Source: GCA-2862585 sp965277895 (GTDB lineage Bacteria > Bacteroidota > Bacteroidia > Flavobacteriales > UBA7312). From it: a DNA stretch of 64,000 nucleotides. The stretch is taken from contig CBDIDR010000001.1 of NCBI GenBank assembly GCA_965277895.1, forward strand, positions 744,001 through 808,000. Reading direction: 5' to 3'. The notes under the pieces are model-generated. The model made no database searches. It was not told where the DNA came from and was given only the letters and a program-made list of their open reading frames with translations. This document shows, piece by piece, positions 53,808 through 62,153 of this stretch. Every line of letters starts with the position of its first letter. Position 1 is the first letter of the stretch. The position numbers and the translations under genes are program-made.

Positions 53808-55487
53808 TTACTTAACTAAAGATTGAAATTCTAAATTATCTTTCAGTTTGATGAATTCAACGTCTTTAGCAGCTTCCTTTGAAAGATTAGCATCTAAGCT
53901 TATTGCTTGACTTAAATTTTGGACTGCTTTATCAAAGTCAGCTGAACGTGTATTTGAAATAGCATTTAAGTAGTAGCCCTCAGCTGTTTTATCACTTGTA
54001 GTAGCATTATTTCCATTTAGGATTTGAGCAAGTGTAGCATTGTAGCCATTACCCTTAAGTTTACTACTAGCAGAAGCATAATTGCCCATTTTAATTGCTA
54101 GAATACCTTTGTTTAGGTCAGATGCTCCTGATTTACTGTATAAAGAATTAGCACCATCTAAATCACCTGATATAGCTGCCATTATTCCCTTGTTCTCGCT
54201 AACTTCTTTTGCATTGGCCCCTAATTTTTCTGCTTTACCTAAATTCATCTTTGCCTTATTAAAATCTTTTTCAATGATATTCAAGCAAAGTAAATTGTTG
54301 TATGCTCTATAGTCGTTAGGATAGGCACTTGTAGTTGCTTTGTAAATAGTTTTCTTAATGGAATTGTCATTTAACAAAGTAGCAGCAAATAGCATTTCTT
54401 TCATGTCTAATTGAGAAGGGTCTGAAATCGCTAAAGAGGCAATTTCTTCATCTGTTTTCTTTGGCTCATAAACACGAAGAGTGATAGTCGCTTTTCTTAA
54501 TTTTGGAAGAACGTCATCTTCTATTGCGTCATAAATTTCAGCCATATCTCTAATGGCTTCCTCTCTTTTTTGAGGGTCTTTCTGATTTCTGACAATATTT
54601 AAAACTTTACTTTTATCCTTTAAGTCAGATGAGTTAACTAGATTGTTGAAACCATTCCAGTCTTCACCTTTAGAACTGTTGATGTATAAATCATCGTTTT
54701 TAGCACCATCAACTTTCAAATCTCTCATTAATCGCTTGGCATATGAGAAAGTGGACTTAGCTCTGTTACCTGAAACTTTATCATTGACATCTAAACTACC
54801 TTCTGGTGAAGCATACGAAGAAATTTCAATGTTTTTTGTTTTGAAGCCTTGCTTAGCGAATTCTTTCAAACGTTTTACTTCGTCAGAACTTTTTTGAGAA
54901 TACCTTACTGTAGAATTGTTAACGGTAAAGTAAATAACAGCTGTTTCTTCGAGAATAGTTTCTTTCTCGTAAGTATGGTCAGCGAATTTTGGCTCTTCAT
55001 TGTTCTTTACTCGAGTAGCAGTAGCCATAATGCCGTCTGCAATTTTCAATGAGCCAAGGTACTTACTGTTGTCATTCATAGTAGCAGTAGCTGTTGCAAA
55101 CAAGTCGTAAGCAAACATATCTTCTGTATACTCTACGCTACCTTTGTAAGTGAATTTTCCACCAGTTACATAGCCAATGGTTTTACCATTAGACGATACT
55201 TTTTCGCCTTGTAGTTTCACAGGCTCAAAAAAGACCTTGTTATCACTATCAGCACTTTCGGCTAGCATAGGTCTGAACTCAGCCGAAGCACTTTTTTGGA
55301 AATATTTTTTTGGGATGTTTACATCTAGTTCAATGTCGATGACTCCACCGTGAACTTCAACTTGAGTTGGCGTAACAGTGTATTCTAAAGTGTTGAACTT
55401 AGAAACCATTAAATCTAGGCCGCACGAACTAAGTAATAATAGAACTGCGAATACTATTGAGGATTTGAAAAAAATTGTCTTTTTCAT
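53808..55487 (-). CDS. Lipoprotein with OmpA-like and TPR-like domains
   Basis: Start set at MKKTIFFKSSIVF (55487); this gives a signal with lipobox LSSC and Cys22 as lipid anchor. Residues about 25-175 are beta-rich, about 180-270 resemble an OmpA-like domain (ISSYASPEGSLDVNDKVSGN, with RAKSTFSYAKRL), and about 375-558 contain helical TPR-like repeats (KMGNYASASSKL, NLSQAISLDANLSK). 559 residues. The combination of a lipid anchor, an OmpA fold and TPR repeats suggests a periplasmic scaffold that binds peptidoglycan. Divergent from an OmpA barrel gene 157 bases away. Function unknown. Confidence 0.8.
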   Translation of the reverse strand: MKKTIFFKSSIVFAVLLLLSSCGLDLMVSKFNTLEYTVTPTQVEVHGGVIDIELDVNIPKKYFQKSASAEFRPMLAESADSDNKVFFEPVKLQGEKVSSNGKTIGYVTGGKFTYKGSVEYTEDMFAYDLFATATATMNDNSKYLGSLKIADGIMATATRVKNNEEPKFADHTYEKETILEETAVIYFTVNNSTVRYSQKSSDEVKRLKEFAKQGFKTKNIEISSYASPEGSLDVNDKVSGNRAKSTFSYAKRLMRDLKVDGAKNDDLYINSSKGEDWNGFNNLVNSSDLKDKSKVLNIVRNQKDPQKREEAIRDMAEIYDAIEDDVLPKLRKATITLRVYEPKKTDEEIASLAISDPSQLDMKEMLFAATLLNDNSIKKTIYKATTSAYPNDYRAYNNLLCLNIIEKDFNKAKMNLGKAEKLGANAKEVSENKGIMAAISGDLDGANSLYSKSGASDLNKGILAIKMGNYASASSKLKGNGYNATLAQILNGNNATTSDKTAEGYYLNAISNTRSADFDKAVQNLSQAISLDANLSKEAAKDVEFIKLKDNLEFQSLVK

Positions 55488-55522
55488 TATCATGAATTTC
55501 ATTAAAAGTTAGTTGATAATTG

Positions 55523-55530
55523 CAAATATA
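55523..55530 (-). promoter_or_regulatory. -7 box for the lipoprotein gene
   Basis: Minus-strand TATATTTG, ending 35 bases before the ATG at 55487. The nearest TTTG (55545-55548) is only 14 bases upstream, so the -33 is uncertain. Confidence 0.4.
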
Positions 55531-55611
55531 TATTTATTAGGTTACAAACTATGAGTGTACATGATAATAATTTTAAATATATCATTGTTAACAATGTTTT
55601 ATTTAATAACT

Positions 55612-55619
55612 TACTTTTG
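55612..55619 (+). promoter_or_regulatory. -7 box for the OmpA-family gene
   Basis: TACTTTTG, 25 bases before the ATG at 55645. The nearest TTG (55585-55587) leaves a long 24-base spacer. Confidence 0.4.
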
Positions 55620-55644
55620 CGAACTAAATAAATACTTTTAAATC

Positions 55645-57168
55645 ATGAAAAATTTAACATTAGTCTTATTACTTCTTGTTGGGTGTTTAAGCTCATTTGC
55701 TCAAACTAGAAGTCAACAATTCAATTCAATTTCTGTCGGTGCAGATGTACTGTCCTCTAATATCTTTTTAGGAGATATTAAGCAACATGATTTTTATCCG
55801 GCTAGTATTGGAAACTTTAATGAGTTTAGATTTTCTGGAGCAGTAAATGCCAAGAAAATGTTCAACAATATGTATGGCTTACAAGCTGAGCTAGGATTTG
55901 GTAAGTTAGGTGGATTACGAAGAGAGTTCGGCAGTTGCGACCTCTGTACTACAGTTTATGACGCTAGTTTGGATACTATGTCGACAAAGTTTCTAGCACA
56001 CTATACGAATTTCGATGGTAGTTTACTTATAAATCTATCAAACTTTGTGCTCAATACTAAAAAGTATCAAACATCAAAGGTTAAGATTTTTGGAGAATTA
56101 GGACTCGGATTAATGTCTTTCCGTTCCGTACAACGAAAAATATCTAATAATGACGTTATTGGATATAGAGGCTATGAAAACAGTGATTTAGAAAATAAAG
56201 AGTTGCAAACTGAAGCTTATTTCAAAGCTGCAACACATGTGTTATATAAAATTAGTGACCGTATCGATTTTGCAGCTAAAATCAAATATTACTTGATTAA
56301 TTCAGATGTTATTGACATTGCAAAACAGTCAGGAAGAGATGTATTGGGGACAAAAAACGATAGATTCATGTCATTTTCTTTAGGTTTAACCTATTCATTG
56401 GGTTCTAAAAAGAAATCAATGCATTGGTATAATCCTTTGGATGATGCCTACCATACTCAAAAACGCATTGCTCAAAAAGTGCAAAAGATGTCAAAAGATT
56501 CGGATGAAGATGGTGTAGCGGATTATTTCGATAAAGACAACGAAACTCCAGAAGGTGTGAGTGTAGATGGTTCAGGAGTACCTATGGACATAGACAACGA
56601 TGGCGTTTATGACTATAAAGATAAGGATGTATTTACATCACGAAATGCTAAGGTAAATTCTGATGGTGTTGAAATTGACTCAGACGGTGATGGCGTTCCA
56701 GATAGCAGAGATTTAGAGAGTTCAGAAAAAGGAGCTATTGTAAACTATCAAGGTATAGAGGTGTCTAAAAAATCTAGTGGTAGCAATTCATCTTCGACTG
56801 TTTTACCATCAATTTTCTTTAGCACTGCAAGTACAAAAATTCGAAGTGAAGATTTTAAAAGATTAGCGATAGCAGCAAAAATAATGAATGAAAATGAAGG
56901 CGATACATACTTTGTTGTTGGTCATGCTGATAATAGAGGAACTATTGACTTCAATTTAGAGCTAGCAAAGGAAAGAGTAGAAAATGCAATCCGATACCTT
57001 GTTGATGTCTTTGGTGTAGATGCTGATAGGTTTGAAGTGGTTTCAAAAGGTGAAGCAAGTCCATTATTGCTAAAGTCGAACTTTAGTGCAGACTCTGAAA
57101 ATGGAGGCTACAACTTGGAAGACTACATGAATGAAGTGAACAGAAGAGTTGACTTTATAAAGAAATAG
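55645..57168 (+). CDS. OmpA family outer-membrane protein with thrombospondin type 3-like repeats
   Basis: Signal peptide (about 1-19, ending SSFAQ), an N-terminal outer-membrane beta-barrel (about 25-255), calcium-binding TSP3-like repeats (DSDEDGVADYFDKDNETP, DIDNDGVYDYKDKD, DSDGDGVPDSRDLES, about 285-355) and a C-terminal OmpA peptidoglycan-binding domain (about 385-507). The latter carries SSTVLPSIFFSTASTKI, HADNRGTIDFNLELAKERVE and NEVNRRVDFI. 507 residues. It probably links outer membrane to cell wall. It ends 2 bases before the stop of the SpoU methylase gene. Confidence 0.9.
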   Translation: MKNLTLVLLLLVGCLSSFAQTRSQQFNSISVGADVLSSNIFLGDIKQHDFYPASIGNFNEFRFSGAVNAKKMFNNMYGLQAELGFGKLGGLRREFGSCDLCTTVYDASLDTMSTKFLAHYTNFDGSLLINLSNFVLNTKKYQTSKVKIFGELGLGLMSFRSVQRKISNNDVIGYRGYENSDLENKELQTEAYFKAATHVLYKISDRIDFAAKIKYYLINSDVIDIAKQSGRDVLGTKNDRFMSFSLGLTYSLGSKKKSMHWYNPLDDAYHTQKRIAQKVQKMSKDSDEDGVADYFDKDNETPEGVSVDGSGVPMDIDNDGVYDYKDKDVFTSRNAKVNSDGVEIDSDGDGVPDSRDLESSEKGAIVNYQGIEVSKKSSGSNSSSTVLPSIFFSTASTKIRSEDFKRLAIAAKIMNENEGDTYFVVGHADNRGTIDFNLELAKERVENAIRYLVDVFGVDADRFEVVSKGEASPLLLKSNFSADSENGGYNLEDYMNEVNRRVDFIKK

Positions 57169-57170
57169 GA

Positions 57171-57695
57171 TTATAGTTTTTTAGCTAAGTCCCAAAGAAT
57201 AATCCCAGCACTGACTGAAACATTGAATGAATGTTTTGTTCCGTGCTGGGGTATTTCTATAACACCATCGCTTAGATTAATACACTCGTTACTTACGCCA
57301 TTTACCTCATTACCGAAAATTAAGGCTATTTTTTTTGAACCGTCAATTTCAAAATCTTGAAGCTCAACTGAGTTATCAGCTTGTTCAATGCTAAGTATGG
57401 AAAAATCTTTTTCAGCTAGAGTTTTAATGCAGTCGGCAGTATTCTCAAAATATTCCCAGTCCACAGATTCGGTTGCCCCCAAAGCGGTTTTTCGTATTTC
57501 ATTTTTGGGCGGAGTAGGACAAATGCCACAGAGCATTACCTTTTCAATCAAAAAGGCATCTGAAGTTCTGAATATTGAACCTACATTGTGGGCACTTCTA
57601 ACGTTATCGAGAACAATAACAATCGGTAATTTTTTTGTACTTTTAAATTCTTCTAAATTTAAACGATTTAACTCCTTATTTTTTAACTTACGCAT
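57171..57695 (-). CDS. TrmH/SpoU family RNA 2'-O-methyltransferase
   Basis: SPOUT methylase with the three motifs: LDNVRSAHNVGSIFRTSDAF (motif 1), the IFGNEVNGVSNECINLSDG segment (motif 2), and IPQHGTKHSFNVSVSAGIIL (motif 3). 174 residues, the short form without N-terminal RNA-binding extension. The target is likely tRNA or rRNA, unspecified. Convergent with the OmpA gene; mutS starts 39 bases away on the other strand. Confidence 0.9.
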   Translation of the reverse strand: MRKLKNKELNRLNLEEFKSTKKLPIVIVLDNVRSAHNVGSIFRTSDAFLIEKVMLCGICPTPPKNEIRKTALGATESVDWEYFENTADCIKTLAEKDFSILSIEQADNSVELQDFEIDGSKKIALIFGNEVNGVSNECINLSDGVIEIPQHGTKHSFNVSVSAGIILWDLAKKL

Positions 57696-57734
57696 CTTTT
57701 AAAATCTGTTCGCTAAATTATATAAAATAGACCG

Positions 57735-60344
57735 TTGGCAGCTAAAAAAAATACAAGTGGTGTAAAGAAGGTTACCCCTTTGATGAAGCAATACAATAGC
57801 ATTAAGGCTAAATACCCTACTGCTATGCTATTATTTAGGGTAGGGGATTTTTACGAGACCTTTGGTGATGATGCCGTTAAAGCATCCAAAATTTTAGGAA
57901 TTACACTAACTAAACGTTCAAACGGCTCCTCGAATGATGCACTTGCTGGCTTTCCCCATCATGCTTTAGATACCTATTTGCCTAAGCTAGTGAGGTCAGG
58001 GCAACGCGTAGCCATTTGCGACCAATTAGAAGACCCAAAGGCAACCAAATCCATCGTAAAGCGAGGCGTTACGGAGCTTGTCACGCCTGGTGTGTCTTAC
58101 AATGATAAAGTCCTTGACCATAAGTCCAATAATTTTTTAGCCTCTATTCATTTTGGGGCAAAAGAAATGGGAATTTCCTTTTTGGATATTTCTACTGGCG
58201 AGTTTTTACTAGCACAAGGCAAGGACGAATACGTGGGTAAGCTTATTCAAAGTTTTAACCCTTCGGAAATAATTATTCAAAAACAGTTTAGCCAAAAGTT
58301 CAGTCAATTTTTTGGGGATAAATATTATACCAGTACATTAGAAGATTGGGTGTTTACTGATGATTTTACCAAAGAGAAGTTATTGGCACATTTTGGGACG
58401 CTTTCTCTTAAAGGCTTTGGCGTTGAGTCCATGACGGCAGGAACTATAGCAGCAGGTGCAGCTTTGCATTACCTTTCAGAAACGCACCACAATCACATTA
58501 AACACATCGTTAACCTTCAGAGGATTGAAGAGTCTAACCATGTGTGGATGGATAGGTTTACAATTCGAAATTTGGAGTTATTTAATTCGTCTAGTGAGGA
58601 TGCCATTACTTTAATTGACATCATAGATTTTACCATTACGCCAATGGCATCTCGACTGTTGAAGCGATGGATGGCATTTCCTTTAAAAGAAAAGACTCTT
58701 ATCGAGGATAGATTATCGGCTGTTGACTATTTTATGAAAGCCGATACAGAGGTTTTGTCTACCAACATTAAAGAGATAGGCGATTTAGAGCGTTTGATTT
58801 CTAAAGTAGCCACTGCACGTATTAATCCAAGGGAAGTCGTTCAGCTTAAGAAGGCATTGACTGCTATTGAGCCAATAAAAGCATACTGCAAACAATCCAA
58901 TAATAAGTCACTTGTTCAGCTGTCAGATCATCTGAATTTATGTGAAATTATCAGAGATAGAGTCGCTAAAGAAATTAATGAAGACGCACCAATTGCGTTG
59001 AGCAAGGGTAAGGTGATTTCAAAGGGTGTAAACTCTGAGCTAGACGATTTGCGTTCTATCGCTGAGCATAGTCACACCCATTTGCAACAAATACTAGAAA
59101 GAGAAACAGAACGTACCGCCATTCCATCGCTTAAGATTGCCTTCAACAATGTGTTTGGCTATTATTTAGAAGTAAGAAATACACACAAAGATAAAGTTCC
59201 AGAGGAGTGGATAAGAAAACAAACCTTAGTAAATGCTGAGCGTTATGTTACTCAAGAGTTGAAGGAATTGGAGACTAAAATTTTAGGAGCGGAGGAAAAG
59301 ATTTTAGCTTTGGAGACTAAGTTATTCAACGATTTAGTTTTGAGTCTGATTGATTACATTCCAGAAGTACAGATAAATGCTCAACGAATATCACAACTAG
59401 ACTGTTTATTGTCCTTTGCAGAACTTTCTAAGCGACACAGGTATATCAGGCCAGAAATTAATGAAGGCTATGAGTTAAGTATTAAAAATGGTCGACACCC
59501 TGTCATTGAGCAGCAGTTAGCTGTGGGTGAAGAATACATTGCCAACGATGTATTTTTGGATAGGGAAAACCAACAGATAATTATGATTACTGGACCAAAC
59601 ATGTCTGGTAAGTCCGCTATACTTCGGCAAACAGCTTTAATCGTTCTCTTGGCTCAGATGGGATGTTTCATACCAGCAGAAAGTGCTAGTATTGGTATTG
59701 TCGACAAGATATTTACAAGAGTAGGAGCGTCTGATAATATTTCTCAAGGAGAATCTACCTTTATGGTGGAGATGAATGAAACGGCGAGTATCTTAAATAA
59801 TATCTCTGACCGAAGTTTGATATTATTGGATGAAATTGGTCGAGGAACAAGCACCTATGATGGTATTTCCATTGCTTGGGCAATAGCAGAGTTTGTGCAC
59901 GAACATTCTACAAAAGCAAAAACCTTATTTGCCACCCATTACCATGAGTTAAACGATATGACGTCTACATTCAAACGCATTAAGAATTTCAATGTATCGG
60001 TAAAGGAGATAGACAATCAAATTTTGTTCCTAAGAAAGCTAGTTGAAGGCGGTAGCGAACACAGTTTTGGTATACATGTAGCAAAAATGGCAGGTATGCC
60101 CAAGCAAGTGGTTGACAAGTCTAAGCTAATAATGAAGCGACTTGAAAAAGCCCATTCAACAGAAGGAAAACCCAAAGTGACCGAATCAAGCAATGATGAG
60201 GACTTACAGTTGAGTTTTTTTCAGCTTGATGACCCTATTTTAGAGCGTATTCGCGATGAAATAAAAGACTTGGATATCAATTCATTGACTCCAGTTGAGG
60301 CACTTATGAAGTTGAATGAGATAAAAAAGGTAATTGGGCAATAA
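57735..60344 (+). CDS. mutS: DNA mismatch repair protein MutS
   Basis: Mismatch-recognising ATPase. The start codon is TTG. The mismatch wedge is Phe39 with Glu41 (DFYETF), corresponding to F36/E38 of E. coli MutS. Walker A GPNMSGKS lies at 620-627, with STFMVEMNETASIL and LLDEIGRGTSTYDG in the ATPase domain, followed by TLFATHYHEL. 869 residues is normal. mutL is not in the window. The tRNA promoter begins 18 bases after the stop. Confidence 0.97.
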   Translation: MAAKKNTSGVKKVTPLMKQYNSIKAKYPTAMLLFRVGDFYETFGDDAVKASKILGITLTKRSNGSSNDALAGFPHHALDTYLPKLVRSGQRVAICDQLEDPKATKSIVKRGVTELVTPGVSYNDKVLDHKSNNFLASIHFGAKEMGISFLDISTGEFLLAQGKDEYVGKLIQSFNPSEIIIQKQFSQKFSQFFGDKYYTSTLEDWVFTDDFTKEKLLAHFGTLSLKGFGVESMTAGTIAAGAALHYLSETHHNHIKHIVNLQRIEESNHVWMDRFTIRNLELFNSSSEDAITLIDIIDFTITPMASRLLKRWMAFPLKEKTLIEDRLSAVDYFMKADTEVLSTNIKEIGDLERLISKVATARINPREVVQLKKALTAIEPIKAYCKQSNNKSLVQLSDHLNLCEIIRDRVAKEINEDAPIALSKGKVISKGVNSELDDLRSIAEHSHTHLQQILERETERTAIPSLKIAFNNVFGYYLEVRNTHKDKVPEEWIRKQTLVNAERYVTQELKELETKILGAEEKILALETKLFNDLVLSLIDYIPEVQINAQRISQLDCLLSFAELSKRHRYIRPEINEGYELSIKNGRHPVIEQQLAVGEEYIANDVFLDRENQQIIMITGPNMSGKSAILRQTALIVLLAQMGCFIPAESASIGIVDKIFTRVGASDNISQGESTFMVEMNETASILNNISDRSLILLDEIGRGTSTYDGISIAWAIAEFVHEHSTKAKTLFATHYHELNDMTSTFKRIKNFNVSVKEIDNQILFLRKLVEGGSEHSFGIHVAKMAGMPKQVVDKSKLIMKRLEKAHSTEGKPKVTESSNDEDLQLSFFQLDDPILERIRDEIKDLDINSLTPVEALMKLNEIKKVIGQ

Positions 60345-60361
60345 AAAATTTAAATGGAGGG

Positions 60362-60392
60362 TTTGTGCAATCTGAAAAATGTATTACATTTG
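60362..60392 (+). promoter_or_regulatory. Promoter for tRNA-Gly and tRNA-Leu
   Basis: TTTG (60362-60365), a 19-base spacer and TACATTTG (60385-60392) are an exact consensus match. Transcription would begin about 60397-60400, directly before the tRNA-Gly 5' end at 60404. Confidence 0.75.
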
Positions 60393-60403
60393 CCCTCCCT
60401 ACT

Positions 60404-60475
60404 GCGAGTGTAGCTCAGGGGTAGAGCATCACCTTGCCAAGGTGAGGGTCGTGGGTTCAAATCCCATCACTCGCT
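60404..60475 (+). tRNA. tRNA-Gly (anticodon GCC)
   Basis: Cloverleaf: acceptor GCGAGTG pairs with CACTCGC, D arm GCTC/GAGC, anticodon stem TCACC/GGTGA with loop TTGCCAA (GCC at 60436-60438), T arm GTGGG/CCCAT (with one G-T) around TTCAAAT. Discriminator base T. CCA is not encoded. Confidence 0.96.
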
Positions 60476-60479
60476 CAAC

Positions 60480-60507
60480 ATCCTCTTTTCACGAAGAGGA
60501 TTTTTAT
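60480..60507 (+). terminator. Hairpin between the two tRNA genes
   Basis: ATCCTCTT and AAGAGGAT form an 8-base stem around TTCACG followed by TTTTATT. It could end part of the tRNA-Gly transcripts or serve as a processing site before tRNA-Leu. Confidence 0.6.
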
Positions 60508-60520
60508 TGGATTACCCCAA

Positions 60521-60606
60521 GCCCAGGTGGTGGAATTGGTAGACACGTTGGACTTAAAATCCAATGGACAGTAATGTCCGTGCGGGTTCAAGTCCCGCCC
60601 TGGGTA
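60521..60606 (+). tRNA. tRNA-Leu (anticodon TAA)
   Basis: Long-variable-arm tRNA: acceptor GCCCAGG pairs with CCTGGGT (last pair G-T), anticodon stem TTGGA/TCCAA with loop CTTAAAA (TAA at 60555-60557), variable arm TGGACAGTAATGTCCG with its own stem, T arm GCGGG/CCCGC. Discriminator A. CCA is not encoded. Confidence 0.96.
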
Positions 60607-60608
60607 CG

Positions 60609-60640
60609 AAAAAGGCTGAAGATTTCTTCAGCCTTTTTTT
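60609..60640 (+). terminator. Terminator after tRNA-Leu
   Basis: GGCTGAAGA and TCTTCAGCC form a stem around TT, flanked by A5 and followed by T7. Confidence 0.85.
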
Positions 60641-60647
60641 ATTGTAA

Positions 60648-60713
60648 AAAATAGAGTTTTAAAATTTAGGCTTAGAGGAAAACCCAATGCCACTCACATA
60701 AAAACTCTATTTT
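60648..60713. repeat. 13-base inverted repeat with 40-base spacer
   Basis: AAAATAGAGTTTT (60648-60660) and AAAACTCTATTTT (60701-60713) are perfect complements and both are flanked by A/T. The 40-base loop contains GGCTTAGAGGAAAACC. It begins 8 bases after the tRNA-Leu terminator. Confidence 0.6.
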
Positions 60714-60738
60714 AAAATCTTATAGATTAACATAAAAC

Positions 60739-60770
60739 AAAGATAGCACCCATTTACAGGTGCTATCTTT
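60739..60770. repeat. 12-base inverted repeat, terminator-like
   Basis: AAAGATAGCACC (60739-60750) and GGTGCTATCTTT (60759-60770) form a perfect stem around CATTTACA. The tail CTTTCTTTAA on the plus strand and GTTTTATG on the minus strand are moderately T-rich, so it may end waaA transcripts (minus) or an unknown small RNA (plus). Confidence 0.6.
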
Positions 60771-60953
60771 CTTTAAGGGATTAAAAAATAAGCTTTCGAA
60801 TTATTTACGAAACACTCTTTTTAGGAAGTAAGCCTATTTTTCTAGTAATTTCATATATCAAAGAAAAGACTCTTTTTTCAATTAAGCACCATGCTTTTTG
60901 ACGACTCATTAAATTACTTGGACGAACTGGGATATTTTTGGATGAATGAAAAA

Positions 60954-62150
60954 TTAAAGATGTGTTTTTATGCCCTCAAAGATGATTTTACTGGCACCAC
61001 TGCGTTCCAAACAGAAGTTTGATACCGTAGACTTATCAGTTGGATTGCTGAGTTTTTCTAGAATTAGTTTTTCAAAATCTTCTTCCGTACCAATAGAATT
61101 GGCTGTACCTACATCTAAAGCTTCTTTTGCCTCTGGAAATTTATGGTAATTGGGGCCAATGATTAGTGGCACTGAAAAAACTAAAGGCTCTAAAATGTTG
61201 TGTAGTCCGTTATGACCAAAACCACCGCCGACGTAAGCCATATCAGCATAATGGTAAAGTTGAGCAAGTATGCCAATACTATCGATGATAAGAATTGAGG
61301 TGCTCGAAAGGTCTCTATCCTTTGATTCGCTATATAAAATACCGTCATGTTTTAATTTGTTAGACAGTTCAATTTCATGCGGAGCAATTATAAATTTTAA
61401 ATCAGGCTGACGACGGCTAATGTTTATAATCATTTGGCTGTCTTTCTCATAGGTACTGCCACAAACAATGAGTTTTTTACCAGACTTAAAAGCCTCAATA
61501 TGCGGAATGCTTTTTTTATTAGCAAGATGGTTTTTTATCCTGTCGTACCTACTATCGCCACAAATACTGATGTTGGTAAAGCCTTTGTTTTTTAATAATT
61601 CTTGCGAATTCTCGTCTTGTACATAGAAGTGAGTGATGTTTTTCAGGATGGCTAGAAGCCACTTACCATACGGTTTGAAAATAAACTGACTACTTCGAAA
61701 TAGAGCACTTGCAGAAATAATAGGGGTATTTCGCTTTTGCAGTTCATAAAGGTAATTAGGCCAAAATTCATTTTTGATAAAAATGGCAAGTTTAGGCTTA
61801 ACAATATCCAAAAACTGTAGGCTATTTTTTTTGGTGTCAAGAGGTAAATAGCTTTTGTAGTCAATAAATTCTTGCTTGGCATTAACAAATCCAGATGGAG
61901 AAAAGAAAGTGACCAACAGCGAATAGTTAGGCTTCCATTCTTTTATTTTTTTTAGAAGTGGTATGGCTTGTTCGTACTCGCCTAAAGATGCACAATGCAC
62001 CCACACAATTTCACTATTAGGGTTTGATGGTAAATTGTGAAAGACGTTCTTTTGTCCCTCGTCCCATAACTTGGCTTTTTTATTGAACAATGAAGCGAAA
62101 GCCAATAAAAGACCATAAAAATGTATTCCTATTTGGTACAGTCTTATCAT
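60954..62150 (-). CDS. waaA: 3-deoxy-D-manno-octulosonic acid transferase
   Basis: Adds Kdo to lipid A at the inner membrane (GT30). N-terminal membrane-associated helix (YQIGIHFYGLLLAFASLF), WVHCASLGEYEQAIPLLKKI, the ALFRSSQFIFKPYGKWLL segment, and AYVGGGFGHNGLHNILEPL in the nucleotide-sugar site near 300. 398 residues is normal. Follows an outer-membrane protein gene by 3 bases. Confidence 0.94.
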   Translation of the reverse strand: MIRLYQIGIHFYGLLLAFASLFNKKAKLWDEGQKNVFHNLPSNPNSEIVWVHCASLGEYEQAIPLLKKIKEWKPNYSLLVTFFSPSGFVNAKQEFIDYKSYLPLDTKKNSLQFLDIVKPKLAIFIKNEFWPNYLYELQKRNTPIISASALFRSSQFIFKPYGKWLLAILKNITHFYVQDENSQELLKNKGFTNISICGDSRYDRIKNHLANKKSIPHIEAFKSGKKLIVCGSTYEKDSQMIINISRRQPDLKFIIAPHEIELSNKLKHDGILYSESKDRDLSSTSILIIDSIGILAQLYHYADMAYVGGGFGHNGLHNILEPLVFSVPLIIGPNYHKFPEAKEALDVGTANSIGTEEDFEKLILEKLSNPTDKSTVSNFCLERSGASKIIFEGIKTHL

Positions 62151-62153
62151 TTT

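Larger units (their letters stand above)
60641..60953. other. Gene-less stretch between tRNA-Leu and waaA
   Basis: About 310 bases with no supportable gene. It holds two separate perfect inverted repeats (60648-60713 and 60739-60770). Two short frames, 34 codons on the minus strand (60805-60909) and 44 codons on the plus strand (60891 onward, running into waaA), have no recognisable family or start signal. Possibly a small RNA locus or decaying DNA. Confidence 0.5.

Noticed and set aside
60379..60654. A 91-codon plus-strand open frame
   Set aside because: It runs across both tRNA genes and their terminators and matches no family; it is an artefact of structured RNA sequence.
60805..60909. 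A 34-codon minus-strand frame beginning MSRQKAWCLIEKR
   Set aside because: Slightly resembles the start of four-helix-bundle proteins, but it is short, lacks a promoter or start signal, and the likeness is too weak.
60521..60953. Integrated element at the tRNA-Leu 3' end
   Set aside because: No integrase and no duplicated tRNA end downstream; the inverted repeats are unrelated to the tRNA.
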